Shown here: positions 1 to 8,378 of the stretch, one piece after another
Numbering within the stretch: position 1 is the first letter of the stretch
Layout of the letters: each line of letters opens with the position of its first letter
Source: Propionivibrio dicarboxylicus
GTDB taxonomy: Bacteria; Pseudomonadota; Gammaproteobacteria; Burkholderiales; Rhodocyclaceae
Direction of reading: 5' to 3'
Assembly (NCBI GenBank): GCA_945902805.1
Contig: CAMDMZ010000032.1
Coordinates: 1-52,840, forward strand
DNA: 52,840 bases
Translations under genes and position numbers: made by a program
Notes under the pieces: model-generated
What the model was told of the DNA's origin: nothing
The model's input: the letters and a program-made list of their open reading frames with translations, nothing else
Databases searched by the model: none

Positions 1-148
1 CTACCTGGCTCTGCGAAACATCAGCCAGAAATGGACGATGCCAATTCGTGACTGGAAAGCCGCCCTGACTCGCTTTACCATTCAGTTCGATGAACGGATG
101 AGTGGCCTTTAACCCATACCCCGTTTACACAAAATTCAGGACACCCTC
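1..148 (+). mobile_element. Right end of an IS256-family insertion sequence
   Basis: The first 112 bases finish a transposase reading frame of IS256 type. They are followed by a short tail with GTTTACACAAAATTC and GGACACCCTC, which resembles the terminal inverted repeats of that family. The outer end is placed at about 148 from this resemblance; the left end lies outside the window, so the inverted repeat and target duplication cannot be checked here. Confidence 0.75.
2..112 (+). CDS. IS256-family transposase, C-terminal fragment
   Basis: An open frame enters from the left edge and ends at TAA 110-112, giving 36 residues. The segment NISQKWTMPIRDWKAALTRF followed by a short tail around QFDERM matches the usual C-terminus of IS256-type (Mutator-like) DDE transposases, which often close with a W-x-x-A-L-x-x-F/L pattern. 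The catalytic residues lie upstream, outside the window. Whether the whole element is intact cannot be judged. The next gene starts about 240 bases further on, so the IS forms the left boundary of this gene block. Confidence 0.75.
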   Translation, partial: YLALRNISQKWTMPIRDWKAALTRFTIQFDERMSGL

Positions 149-349
149 AGCGCATCGTCTTTTCACTGCGACTGGCCAAATGGAATCAAACGTCAAATTT
201 GAAACCGCGATTTCCGCCCCCCCCCCAGCCCCATTCGAATGCACGACGCACTGAAGTCGGTTCTATCACCGGGAATCCCCTTCTCGGGATGGCGAGACGG
301 CGGCCCATGTGCCACAATTCGCCATCCGTGCCACATGGAAGCAACGACC
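149..349. other. Intergenic stretch with poly-C tract and split repeat
   Basis: No convincing gene is present between the IS end and the antitoxin. The stretch contains a run of ten C at 217-226 and a disrupted copy of the dispersed repeat at 253-301. The Shine-Dalgarno-like GGAAG at 338-342 serves the antitoxin start at 350. Confidence 0.6.
253..301 (-). repeat. Dispersed 24-28 bp repeat, copy split by about 26 bp
   Basis: GAAGTCGGTTC (253-263) and TGGCGAGACGGC (290-301) are the two halves of the reverse-complement repeat, separated by about 26 bases that contain GGGAATCCCC. Joined, they would match the copy at 33375 closely. The split copy could reflect an insertion or chance, so confidence is moderate. 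Confidence 0.45.
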
Positions 350-580
350 ATGAAAACTATCACTGTCCGCGAGGCTCGCGAAGGGCTTTCCCACCCCGAA
401 TTGCTGTTCGCCGATAACGATGAAGTGATTGTTACCCGGCGCGGCGAGCCGGTGGCGCGCATCTTGCCGATTGCCAAACGCCCCCGCCTCGGTACGCTCA
501 AGGATTTTCTCAACCAACAGCCCATGCAAGCCGTTCCTTCTGAGGTTTTGCTCAACGAAGACCGAAAGGATCGCTGTTGA
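350..580 (+). CDS. Phd/YefM-type antitoxin
   Basis: This 76-residue protein begins MKTITVREAREGLSHP and continues with a DEVIVTRRGEPVARILP segment, the classic fold signature of Phd/YefM (prevent-host-death) antitoxins. These bind and silence a partner toxin and repress their own promoter through the N-terminal domain. The start at 350 is preferred over in-frame ATGs further upstream because homology begins there and GGAAG at 338-342 is well spaced. The C-terminal part (about 50-76) would be the toxin-neutralising tail. Its stop overlaps the start of the PIN-domain gene downstream, as expected for a coupled toxin-antitoxin operon. Confidence 0.85.
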   Translation: MKTITVREAREGLSHPELLFADNDEVIVTRRGEPVARILPIAKRPRLGTLKDFLNQQPMQAVPSEVLLNEDRKDRC

Positions 581-1008
581 GCGCCTATATCGACACCAGC
601 GCGTTGGCCAAATGTTATATCCGCGAAGCGCGCTCGTTTGATGTGCTGGGCTGGGCGGCGGAGCAAAGCGCACCCGTCACTGCGGCACTAACGCTGGTTG
701 AGTTTCGTTGCCTGCTGGCCCGACGCCGCCGCAACGGTGAAATCAGCCCGAAGTTGGAGCACGATGCCCTCGCACGCTTTGACGAGCATGTGCGGTCTGG
801 CGCCTGGTTCATTCCTCACGATCCGCGCAGCGACTATGCCGTGGCGCGTGGTTTGATTGATGCCTTCCCGTCGCTGCCCTTGCGCGCTCTGGACGCCCTG
901 CACCTCGCTGCAGCCCGCAGCGCGGGCACCAGCGATTTCGCCACCGCAGATAAAACCCAAGCCAGTGCTGCCGAGGCGCTTGGCTTTACTGTTCACCGCT
1001 TCTACTGA
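577..1008 (+). CDS. PIN-domain toxin (VapC-like ribonuclease)
   Basis: The 143-residue product has the PIN-domain acidic set: D6 in the AYIDTSAL start, E42 in LTLVEF, D106 in LRALDALHLA and D125 in FATAD. These residues bind Mg2+ in VapC-type endoribonucleases, which cleave tRNA or rRNA when the antitoxin is degraded. The TTG start at 577 overlaps the antitoxin stop by four bases (TTGA), indicating translational coupling. The partner is of Phd type rather than AbrB- or RHH-type VapB, a combination that is known. The family call is firm; the RNA target is unknown. Confidence 0.85.
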   Translation: MSAYIDTSALAKCYIREARSFDVLGWAAEQSAPVTAALTLVEFRCLLARRRRNGEISPKLEHDALARFDEHVRSGAWFIPHDPRSDYAVARGLIDAFPSLPLRALDALHLAAARSAGTSDFATADKTQASAAEALGFTVHRFY

Positions 1009-1020
1009 AGACCCTACTGA

Positions 1021-2544
1021 ATGACCATCATGACTAACACTACAACGCCCCCTACTCCTGCTCCTGCCCCCATTGACGAAAACCGCCTGATCGCCGAGCG
1101 CCGCGAAAAGCTTGCTGCTTGGCGCGCCACCGGCAAAGCCTTCCCCAACGATTTCTCGCGCGAGAACTACGCCGCACGCCTCGACGAGCTCTACGCCAGC
1201 AAAACGCGCGAAGAACTCGAAGCCTTGCAGATCGAGGTCAAGGTCGCCGGCCGCATTATGTTGAAGCGCGTGATGGGCAAGGCCGCCTTCGCCACCATTC
1301 AGGACATGTCCGGCCGCATCCAGGTCTTCGTCAGCATCGACGCCACGGGCGAGGACGCGCTGAAAGCCTTCAAGGGCTGGGATCTGGGCGATATCGTCGG
1401 CGTGGTCGGCGTCTTGTTCAAGACCAAGACGGATGAACTCACCGTGCAAAGCCGCGAGATTCGCCTGCTGACCAAATCGCTGCGCCCCTTGCCGGAAAAA
1501 TTCCACGGCCTGTCCGACGTCGAGCAAACCTATCGCCAGCGCTACCTCGACCTGATGACCAACGAAGGCTCGCGCTTCACCTTCGTCGCTCGTAGCCGCA
1601 TCGTGCAATCGATCCGCAACTTCATGACCAATCACGGCTTCCTCGAAGTCGAGACGCCGATGATGCATCCCATCCCTGGCGGTGCGGCAGCGAAGCCGTT
1701 CAAGACGCATCACAATGCGTTGGACATGGAACTCTTCCTGCGCATCGCGCCCGAGCTTTATCTCAAGCGCTTGGTGGTCGGTGGCTTCGAAAAAGTTTTC
1801 GAAATCAACCGCAATTTCCGCAACGAAGGCCTCTCGCCGCGCCATAACCCCGAATTCACCATGATGGAGTTTTACGAGGCCTACACCGAATACCGCAAGC
1901 TGATGGACTTCACCGAAGGTCTGATTCGCCATTCGGCACGCGAAGCGCTGGGCATGGAAGTCTTCGAATATCAGGGTCGTGTCCTCGATCTGTCCAAGCC
2001 CTTCCACCGCCTGACCATCGTCGAGTGCATCCGCAAATACCATCCTGGCTTTACCTTACAAGAACTCGCTGATGCCGAATGGCTGAAGGCCAAAATCATG
2101 GCCTTCGGCGAGAAGGTCAAGCCCGGCGGGCTGGGCAGCTTGCAACTGCAGTTGTTCGAAGCCTGCGCCGAAGCCGAGTTGTGGGAACCGACCTTCATCA
2201 TCGACTACCCGGTCGAAGTCTCGCCGCTGGCGCGTGCCTCGGATACCAATCCGGAAATCACGGAGCGCTTCGAACTCTTCATCGTCGGCCGCGAAATCGC
2301 CAACGGCTTCTCCGAGCTGAACGATGCCGAAGATCAGGCTGCACGCTTTCTCGACCAAGCCAAGGCCAAGGAAGCCGGCGACGAAGAAGCGATGTACTAC
2401 GACGCCGACTTCATCCGCGCACTCGAATATGGCCTGCCGCCGACGGGTGGCTGCGGTATCGGCATCGACCGTCTGGTCATGCTGCTGACCGACAGCCCCG
2501 CCATCCGCGACGTCATCCTCTTCCCGCAGATGCGCCGCGAATAA
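1021..2544 (+). CDS. lysS: Lysyl-tRNA synthetase, class II
   Basis: The 507-residue protein has an N-terminal OB-fold anticodon-binding domain (about 60-170, with [16 protein letters not shown]) and a class II catalytic core. Motif 2 is visible around [15 protein letters not shown] and motif 3 at [12 protein letters not shown] near the C-terminus. It charges tRNA-Lys with lysine in the cytosol. Length fits LysS. The ATG at 1021 is followed by another at 1030; either could be used and the first 20 residues are low-complexity Thr/Pro. The stop codon overlaps the start of mnmC by one base (TAATG), so the two genes are probably co-transcribed. This pairs a tRNA-Lys charging enzyme with an enzyme modifying the wobble base of tRNA-Lys among others. 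Confidence 0.97.
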   Translation: MTIMTNTTTPPTPAPAPIDENRLIAERREKLAAWRATGKAFPNDFSRENYAARLDELYASKTREELEALQIEVKVAGRIMLKRVMGKAAFATIQDMSGRIQVFVSIDATGEDALKAFKGWDLGDIVGVVGVLFKTKTDELTVQSREIRLLTKSLRPLPEKFHGLSDVEQTYRQRYLDLMTNEGSRFTFVARSRIVQSIRNFMTNHGFLEVETPMMHPIPGGAAAKPFKTHHNALDMELFLRIAPELYLKRLVVGGFEKVFEINRNFRNEGLSPRHNPEFTMMEFYEAYTEYRKLMDFTEGLIRHSAREALGMEVFEYQGRVLDLSKPFHRLTIVECIRKYHPGFTLQELADAEWLKAKIMAFGEKVKPGGLGSLQLQLFEACAEAELWEPTFIIDYPVEVSPLARASDTNPEITERFELFIVGREIANGFSELNDAEDQAARFLDQAKAKEAGDEEAMYYDADFIRALEYGLPPTGGCGIGIDRLVMLLTDSPAIRDVILFPQMRRE

Positions 2545-4460
2545 TGAGCACACTCGTCCCCGCCGAACTTGCGTTCGCCGGGGACGGCACACCGTTTTCA
2601 CCGCTCTATGGCGATGTGTACCACTCGGCGCAGGGTGCCGTCGAACAAGCACAACATGTGTTCATCGGCGGTAATGATTTGCCAACGCGCTGGAGCGGGC
2701 GCGACCACTTCACCCTCCTCGAAACCGGCTTTGGCCTCGGCCTGAATTTCCTCGCCACCTGGCAAGCCTGGAACGACGCCGGGCGGCCCTGTCGGCTGCA
2801 TTTCATTTCAATTGAGAAGCACCCGTTTCGGGCGGACGATCTGCGTCACCTGCTCGCCCGACATCCGGCGTTGGAGACCCGAGCCACGCTCTTGCTGGCA
2901 CATTGGCCGCTGCTGATTGGCGGCTTTCACCGACTGCATTTTGTCGATGACAGATTGACCCTGACGCTGCTTTTCGGCGATGCCGAGAAAATGCTGACCA
3001 AGCTCGTTGCGCAAGTCGATGCCGTTTACCTCGATGGCTTTTCGCCGGCCAAAAACCCCGATCTGTGGTCGCCCGCCCTGCTCGCCCTGATCACCCGACG
3101 CTGCAAACCCGACGCCACGCTGGCCACTTGGAGCGTCGCTGGAGAACTGAGGCGGACACTGGAAACCCTGGGCTGGCAGGTCGAACGCCGCCCCGGCTTT
3201 GCGACCAAGCGCGAAATGATTGTGGCACGGCGGCTAGCGCCCAATACTGCCGTCTCGCCAAAGCCGACTTTTTGCACAGGTAGCAACCCACACCACGCCA
3301 TTGTCATCGGTGCCGGAATCGCCGGTTGCGCCATCAGCGAACGCCTGGCGACACGTGGCTGGCGCATCGACCTGATCGATCGTCAGCCAGTCCCCGCGCA
3401 GGAAGCCTCTGGCAACCCGGCCGGCGTGGTTCTGCCGCGCATCGCCAAAGACGACGCCCTCGCCGCGCGCTTTTCCCGCGCCTGTTTTTTCTACGCCCTG
3501 CGCCGCCTGCAGCAGCTGCCCGGCGCCCGCTGGGGTGCCTGCGGTGTATTCCAGATCGCCAAGGATGCCGCCCACGAAAGCCTGCAACGCGACGCCCTGC
3601 AGCGCCATCAATTTCCCGCCCCTTACGTCGAATTCCTCGAACGCGATGCCGCCGCAGAACGGCTCGGTCATCCTGTCGCCCACGGTGGCTGGTGGTTCCC
3701 TGCCGCCGGCTGGGTCGATCCGGGGAGTGTCTGTCGCGCCATGCTCGATGCAAGTGGCTCGCACATCACGCCACATTTCAAGCAGGAAGTCTCGCGCCTT
3801 GAATACGCAGACAAGCGCTGGCACGCCCTCGATAGCGCCGGCAAGCTGATTGCCAGCGCTGCCCATGTCGTCCTTGCCAATGCGGCCGCCGCCAATCGCC
3901 TGCTGTCCGTACCGCTGCCGCTGATCTCCGTGCGTGGCCAGGTCAGTTTCCTGCCGCCTGAACATCACGCCGCGCTCGACACCGTCAAAACCGTGCTCTG
4001 CCGCAGTAGCTACCTGACGCCGCCGGCCGCCGGCACCGTCTGTTTCGGTGCCAGTTTCGATCCGCAGGACAACGATCCGGCCTTGCGGCTCGTCGATCAC
4101 CAGGAAAACCTCGACCGCCTCGATGAGCTATTGCCCGGCTGCACGACCGGCATCGCCGCCGCCACCCTGGATGGCCGCGTTGGCTTTCGTAACACCACGC
4201 CGGATCACCTGCCGCTGGTCGGCACCTTGGCCGCCCTCATCGACGCCACGCGTAAGGATGTGCGGCTCGACAACCTGCCCCGCGCCGTCGGCTTGCATGT
4301 GCTTGTCGGCCTTGGCGCTCGCGGCATCGTCTGGGCACCCTTGGCGGCCGAACTCCTTGCCGCCCAATTGAATGGCGAACCACTGCCGCTGGAACAAGAA
4401 ATGGTGGCCGCAATCGACCCCGCGCGTGCCGCCCTCAAAGCCTTTCGCAAAGGGCAATGA
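2544..4460 (+). CDS. mnmC: Bifunctional tRNA mnm5s2U biosynthesis protein MnmC
   Basis: This 638-residue protein has two domains. The N-terminal half (about 1-230) is the SAM-dependent methyltransferase, with ETGFGLGLNFLATW as SAM-binding segment and YLDGFSPAKNPDLWS. The C-terminal half (about 250-638) is the FAD-dependent oxidase, opening with the dinucleotide motif VIGAGIAGCAISERL. Together they convert cmnm5(s2)U34 to mnm5(s2)U34 in several tRNAs. The start at 2544 overlaps the lysS stop; longer readings upstream are out of frame with lysS and lack homology. The interdomain linker (residues 236-244, AVSPKPTFC) is encoded by a copy of the dispersed repeat, which may have been inserted between the domains. 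Confidence 0.95.
   Translation: MSTLVPAELAFAGDGTPFSPLYGDVYHSAQGAVEQAQHVFIGGNDLPTRWSGRDHFTLLETGFGLGLNFLATWQAWNDAGRPCRLHFISIEKHPFRADDLRHLLARHPALETRATLLLAHWPLLIGGFHRLHFVDDRLTLTLLFGDAEKMLTKLVAQVDAVYLDGFSPAKNPDLWSPALLALITRRCKPDATLATWSVAGELRRTLETLGWQVERRPGFATKREMIVARRLAPNTAVSPKPTFCTGSNPHHAIVIGAGIAGCAISERLATRGWRIDLIDRQPVPAQEASGNPAGVVLPRIAKDDALAARFSRACFFYALRRLQQLPGARWGACGVFQIAKDAAHESLQRDALQRHQFPAPYVEFLERDAAAERLGHPVAHGGWWFPAAGWVDPGSVCRAMLDASGSHITPHFKQEVSRLEYADKRWHALDSAGKLIASAAHVVLANAAAANRLLSVPLPLISVRGQVSFLPPEHHAALDTVKTVLCRSSYLTPPAAGTVCFGASFDPQDNDPALRLVDHQENLDRLDELLPGCTTGIAAATLDGRVGFRNTTPDHLPLVGTLAALIDATRKDVRLDNLPRAVGLHVLVGLGARGIVWAPLAAELLAAQLNGEPLPLEQEMVAAIDPARAALKAFRKGQ
3249..3276 (+). repeat. Dispersed repeat copy inside mnmC
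   Basis: It matches the 24-base core at 21 positions (the centre reads CCAAAGCCGAC instead of CCAGCACCGAC). It is co-oriented with mnmC and read in the AVxPxPTF frame, exactly at the linker between the two enzyme domains. Confidence 0.8.
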
Positions 4461-4560
4461 CGGGCGTTTGTAACAACTGGTTTCCCCGGTTGTCTCTGTG
4501 ACCCCGAGTGCGTTAAGTTGTGGGTAGCAAGTATTTCGTCATTTATTGCGGAGACAAACC

Positions 4561-5415
4561 TTGAACACCATCCAGACCGTCCCCACGGCCGCTGCCAGTA
4601 CCACGCATCCGCTGATTCTCGTCGCCGCAACAGCCGTCACCATTGCCAGTGGCGTAGTTATCGCCAGCTTCGCAGGCTGGTTACCAAAAAGCGAGGCACC
4701 GGCGCCGGTCGCAGCGGCAAGCGTCGCACCGGTAACGACAGCCGCTGTAACCGCAACACCGCCGAATGAGGTAACGCCGGCAGTAACTGCTGCACCGCCT
4801 GCGCCACCCGCACCGAAGGTCAATCCGGCACCGAAGCCCGCCAAGTCTGCCCCCGTCGTACAAAAAGTCGGCGCTGACGAGACGGCGCTGCCACCGCCGC
4901 GCATTTATTCGGCCCCGCCACCGCCACCGCGCGCACTCGCCGCGCAAGCGTCGTCGCTATCCAATGTGCCGCCGCCGGGCAGTGCGCCGGCTCCCTACGA
5001 GGTCCGCTCACCGGTCAATACCGCCGGGGCGCCTGCAGATTATGGTCAGCCACCGCCCCCCCCACCCGCGCCTGCCACCTGTCGTGATTGCGGCAGGGTC
5101 GAGTCAATCCTGGAAGTCACCGCCGATGGCAAGAGCAGTCCGGTTGGCGCCATCGCCGGCGCTGTGGTTGGCGGCATCATCGGCAACCAGTTCGGCAGTG
5201 GCTCCGGACGCACGGCCACGCGCCTGCTAGGTGCGGCAGGTGGCGCCCTGATCGGTAACGAGGTCGAGAAATCGAATAACAAATCCGCGCGCTACGACCT
5301 GACGGTGCGCTTCGAAGACGGCACCGCACGCCGCTTCAGCAGTTCCTCGCTACCCACTTGGCGCGTCGGCGATCGCGTCAAATTGCAGGATGGGCAACTG
5401 TTTCCGCGCAATTGA
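4561..5415 (+). CDS. Glycine-zipper 2TM-domain envelope protein, proline-rich
   Basis: The product is about 284 residues. It has an N-terminal hydrophobic segment (HPLILVAATAVTIASGVVIA), a long Ala/Pro-rich linker (about 40-180) and a glycine-zipper segment (PVGAIAGAVVGGIIGNQFG, then LLGAAGGALIGNEVE). The end is a small conserved domain with the pattern YDLTVRFEDGTARRF. The zipper is shared with SlyB and 17-kDa surface antigen proteins of the cell envelope. The TTG start at 4561 is chosen because GGAG at 4550-4553 is correctly spaced; a TTG at 4546 would overlap that site. Residues about 100-109 (KVGADETALP) come from an inverted copy of the dispersed repeat. The exact role is unknown; anchoring or envelope integrity is a family-based guess. 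Confidence 0.8.
   Translation: MNTIQTVPTAAASTTHPLILVAATAVTIASGVVIASFAGWLPKSEAPAPVAAASVAPVTTAAVTATPPNEVTPAVTAAPPAPPAPKVNPAPKPAKSAPVVQKVGADETALPPPRIYSAPPPPPRALAAQASSLSNVPPPGSAPAPYEVRSPVNTAGAPADYGQPPPPPPAPATCRDCGRVESILEVTADGKSSPVGAIAGAVVGGIIGNQFGSGSGRTATRLLGAAGGALIGNEVEKSNNKSARYDLTVRFEDGTARRFSSSSLPTWRVGDRVKLQDGQLFPRN
4859..4886 (-). repeat. Dispersed repeat copy, antisense inside the glycine-zipper gene
   Basis: It matches the core at 22 of 24 positions. It is the only genic copy read antisense to the repeat orientation, giving KVGADETAL within the Pro-rich linker. Confidence 0.85.
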
Positions 5416-5512
5416 TGGGGCTTGCTGACTGTTTGTTGCCATTTTTCCGCTTGAGATCGGCGAACACCCGGAAAATTCTCTTTCACCCTTCATTTGCTCA
5501 GCTCCACGATCG

Positions 5513-5559
5513 ATTATCATTGGATTTTTAACGCATACTTTTTAATTTGCAATGATAAT
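5513..5559. promoter_or_regulatory. 10-bp inverted repeat around the ATPase start
   Basis: ATTATCATTG at 5513-5522 and CAATGATAAT at 5550-5559 are perfect inverted copies flanking an AT-rich stretch, and the right arm contains the ATG at 5552. This could be an operator, or an mRNA stem covering the start codon. The half site looks a little like a Fur box, but I would not call it one. Confidence 0.4.
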
Positions 5560-6739
5560 TGCCCGCAGAACTGAAGCGAGCATTCTCCAGTCCCTCGCCC
5601 ATACCGCCGCGATCGTGTTGCTGGGGCCACGCCAGGTCGGCAAGACTACCTTGGCTAGGAATATCGCCGCCAACTGGCCGGGCGCTGCGGTTTATCTCGA
5701 TCTTGAACGCCCTGCCGACCGGCTGCGCCTTGACGATGCGGACAGCTACCTCCGTGCACAAAGCGGAAAACTGGTCATCCTCGACGAAATACACCGCGCC
5801 CCGGGCGTGTTTGATATCTTGCGCGGCATCATCGACGACAACCGCCGGGCCGCGTTGCGGAGCGGCCAATTTCTTCTGCTGGGCTCGGCCGCGCTTGACC
5901 TGATGCGCCAGTCGAGCGAAACGCTGGCCGGTCGGGTCGCTTATCTGGATATCGCGCCGCTCGATATTGGCGAAACCGGTGCTGCCGGGATCGACCCGAC
6001 CACGCTTTGGCTGCGCGGCGGTTTCCCCGACAGTTTGCTGGCGCAGGACGACGAGCGCAGTCTCGACTGGCGGCGCGACTTCATCCGCAGCTACCTGGAA
6101 CGCGACGTGCCGATGTTTGCACCACGACTGCCCACCGAAACCATTGGCCGCTTGTTGACCATGCTGGCCCACCAACAAGGCAGCCTCCTAAACCAGTCCC
6201 GCCTCGCCGCCGCACTCGGCATCGCCAATCCGACGGTGGATCGCTACATCGACCTGCTGGTGGATCTGCAACTACTGCGCCGCTTGCGCCCGTGGAGCGG
6301 CAACGTCGGCAAGCGCCTGATCAAATCACCCAAGGTCTACGTGCGCGACAGCGGCATTTTGCACGGACTGCTCGAACTGGAAACGCTCGACGACCTACTC
6401 GGGCACCCGGTCTGCGGACTCAGCTTTGAAGGGCATTGCATCGAAAACCTGGTGCTGGCGGCAAGCCCGCGCCGGGTGCCGTATTTCTACCGCACACATG
6501 CTGGCGCCGAAATCGATTTGCTGCTGGAAAAAGGCGGGCAGCCCGACATCGCTATCGAAATCAAGCGTTCAAGCGCACCTGATCCTGGACGAGGTTTTGC
6601 CGTTGCCTGTGACGATCTGCACATCACGCAACGCTATGTCGTCTATCCCGGCAGCGAAAAGTTCGCTCTGCGCCATGGTGCTCAAGCAATCGGTCTGGCG
6701 GAACTCACGGCCCTTTTACAGGCAAAACCACCAGAGTAG
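5552..6739 (+). CDS. AAA-family ATPase with DUF4143 domain
   Basis: The 395-residue protein has a Walker A motif at GPRQVGKTTLA (about 27-37), a Walker B at LVILDEIHRAP and the arginine-rich GGFPDSLLA region. A winged-helix-like segment follows, and the C-terminal DUF4143 part contains AEIDLLLEKGGQPDIAIEIK, a nuclease-like E-x-D...E-x-K signature. This large family is often carried with mobile or defence genes, but its function is not established. The ATG at 5552 has no clear Shine-Dalgarno site and lies inside the right arm of an inverted repeat. The gene ends convergently with gltX, 38 bases away. It has no obvious partner and may be an acquired singleton. Confidence 0.85.
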   Translation: MIIARRTEASILQSLAHTAAIVLLGPRQVGKTTLARNIAANWPGAAVYLDLERPADRLRLDDADSYLRAQSGKLVILDEIHRAPGVFDILRGIIDDNRRAALRSGQFLLLGSAALDLMRQSSETLAGRVAYLDIAPLDIGETGAAGIDPTTLWLRGGFPDSLLAQDDERSLDWRRDFIRSYLERDVPMFAPRLPTETIGRLLTMLAHQQGSLLNQSRLAAALGIANPTVDRYIDLLVDLQLLRRLRPWSGNVGKRLIKSPKVYVRDSGILHGLLELETLDDLLGHPVCGLSFEGHCIENLVLAASPRRVPYFYRTHAGAEIDLLLEKGGQPDIAIEIKRSSAPDPGRGFAVACDDLHITQRYVVYPGSEKFALRHGAQAIGLAELTALLQAKPPE

Positions 6740-6777
6740 CGGAGGGTCGAATTCGACGGATTCATCGGCGCGGCGAC

Positions 6778-8178
6778 CTACGCCAGCATCCGCTCCAACC
6801 GCCGCAACACTTCATCGCGTCCCAGTACCGCTAGCACCCGATCAATGGCCGGGCTTTGCGGCTGGCCGAGCAGGACGACGCGCAAGGGGATGGCGACCTG
6901 CGGCATTTTCAGGCCGGTGGCAGCCAAGGACTCCTTCAATGTCTTGGCCAGCACCTCGGGCAAAAAGTCGGCGCTGGCGAGACGGCGGCTTAGATCCGCT
7001 AGAGCGGCTTTAGCGGGCTCGGTCAGATGCTGCGCCAGCATTTCCGCCGACGCTTGCGGCGCGACATAAAACGCGTGAGCGCAATCGGCCAATTCGTTAA
7101 GGTTTTGCACGCGATCTTTGTACAGCGCGGCAATCGCCGCCGGATCAGGTGACGCCGTGGCGGTCACTCCACCGCGCGCCAGCCGTTCGACGATAGCGTT
7201 GCCAAGCCGCGCATCATCGGCCAGCTTGATGTAATGGGCGTTGAGCCAGTTGAGCTTTTCGGTATTGAACTGGGCGGCGGAACTGGTGATGTGATCCAGA
7301 TCAAACCACTCGACGAATTGCGCCATCGAGAACACTTCTTCGTCACCATGCGACCAGCCGAGTCGACCGAGGTAATTCAGCACCGCTTCGGGCAGATAAC
7401 CTTCGTCGTCGTACTGCATCACCGATACCGCGCCATGACGCTTGGAAAGCTTCTGGCCGTCGTCACCGAGGATCATCGACAGATGGCCGTACACCGGCAC
7501 CGGTGCGCCAAGTGCCTCCAACAGGTTGATCTGGCGCGGGGTGTTGTTTACGTGGTCGTCGCCGCGAATCACATGGGTGATGCCCATGTCGCGGTCGTCC
7601 ACCACGACGCAAAAATTGTAGGTCGGCGTGCCATCGGCGCGGGCGATGATGAAGTCGTCGAGCTCGGCATTGGCGATCTCGATGCGGCCCTTGACCTGGT
7701 CATCCCAAGCCACCACGCCATCGGTCGGATTCCTGAAACGCACCACCGGCGCCACACCTTCCGGCACGACCGGAAGCGTCTTGCCCGGCGCCGGACGCCA
7801 GCGACCATCGTAGCGCGGCTTTTCCTTGGCCGCTTCCTGTTCGGCGCGCAGGGCGTCGAGTTCTTCCTTACTGGTATAGCAGTGGTAAGCCGTGCCAGCC
7901 GCCAGCATTTGCTGGATCACCTCGCGATAACGATCCATGCGCTGCATCTGGTAGAACGGGCCTTCGTCATGTGCCAACCCCAGCCACTGCATGCCGTCAA
8001 CAATCGCCTGCACCGCTTCGGGCGTGGAGCGCGCGACATCGGTGTCTTCGATACGGAGGATGAACTGCCCACCATGGCGGCGTGCATACGCCCACGAAAA
8101 CAGCGCGGTGCGGGCGCCACCAATGTGAAGAAAGCCGGTCGGGCTGGGAGCAAAACGGGTACGAACAGTAACAGTCAT
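6778..8178 (-). CDS. gltX: Glutamyl-tRNA synthetase
   Basis: The 466-residue protein starts [20 protein letters not shown], containing the class I HIGH-like motif (HIGG). It carries the KMSKS-like motif as KLSKRHG after GDDGQ. It charges tRNA-Glu in the cytosol. The ATG at 8178 is chosen because homology begins there; a TTG at 8202 would fall in the stem of a terminator-like hairpin. Residues about 398-407 ([10 protein letters not shown]), in the C-terminal anticodon-binding region, are encoded by a dispersed repeat copy. A hairpin with a U-tract ends about 12 bases before the start codon, leaving no room for a promoter in between and hinting at attenuation. Confidence 0.96.
   Translation of the reverse strand: MTVTVRTRFAPSPTGFLHIGGARTALFSWAYARRHGGQFILRIEDTDVARSTPEAVQAIVDGMQWLGLAHDEGPFYQMQRMDRYREVIQQMLAAGTAYHCYTSKEELDALRAEQEAAKEKPRYDGRWRPAPGKTLPVVPEGVAPVVRFRNPTDGVVAWDDQVKGRIEIANAELDDFIIARADGTPTYNFCVVVDDRDMGITHVIRGDDHVNNTPRQINLLEALGAPVPVYGHLSMILGDDGQKLSKRHGAVSVMQYDDEGYLPEAVLNYLGRLGWSHGDEEVFSMAQFVEWFDLDHITSSAAQFNTEKLNWLNAHYIKLADDARLGNAIVERLARGGVTATASPDPAAIAALYKDRVQNLNELADCAHAFYVAPQASAEMLAQHLTEPAKAALADLSRRLASADFLPEVLAKTLKESLAATGLKMPQVAIPLRVVLLGQPQSPAIDRVLAVLGRDEVLRRLERMLA
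6959..6986 (-). repeat. Dispersed repeat copy inside gltX
   Basis: It matches the core at 23 of 24 positions. It is co-oriented with gltX and read in the RRLASADF frame, in the C-terminal domain of the enzyme. Confidence 0.9.
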
Positions 8179-8190
8179 GGGGCCACCAAC

Positions 8191-8214
8191 AAAAAAGCCC
8201 AAGCGAACTTGGGC
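8191..8214 (-). terminator. Intrinsic terminator-like hairpin just upstream of gltX
   Basis: On the minus strand GCCCAAG, loop TTCG, CTTGGGC is followed by six T. This is a seven-pair stem with a stable UUCG loop and a U-tract, a textbook intrinsic terminator. It lies between the HDOD gene and gltX, which read in the same direction, and ends about 12 bases before the gltX ATG. It may end HDOD transcripts or attenuate gltX. Confidence 0.8.
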
Positions 8215-8253
8215 GATTACTCAGTTTGTATTACACATTGAAAATAAGGATAA

Positions 8254-8329
8254 ACCCGTTCGGCCTGAGCTTGTCGAAGGCCGGTATCGCTCCGAAACCT
8301 GCGGTTCGACAAGCTCACCGCGAACGGCA
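8254..8329. repeat. REP-like palindromic element, copy 1
   Basis: Two imperfect inverted arms are visible: GGCCTGAGCTTGTCGAAGG (8262-8280) and GGTTCGACAAGCTCACC (8303-8319), each flanked outward by CGTTC or GAACG. A second copy lies at 23129-23203. Similar TTCGACAAGCTCA palindromes are common REP-type repeats in proteobacteria. Confidence 0.85.
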
Positions 8330-8378
8330 ATCATTGTCGTGAATACTGCAGCGCGAATTTTACAACAAGCCAACCCCG

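Noticed and set aside
688-2043. A long minus-strand open frame (about 450 codons) opposite the toxin and lysS
   Set aside because: Its protein is a GC-biased mirror of lysS, without any known domain or ribosome-binding site.
5513-5522. Half of a Fur box (ATTATCATT)
   Set aside because: Only half of the 19-bp consensus is present on each side, and no iron gene is near.
7234-8241. A plus-strand open frame opposite gltX
   Set aside because: It is the antisense of a well-supported gltX; no homology is visible.
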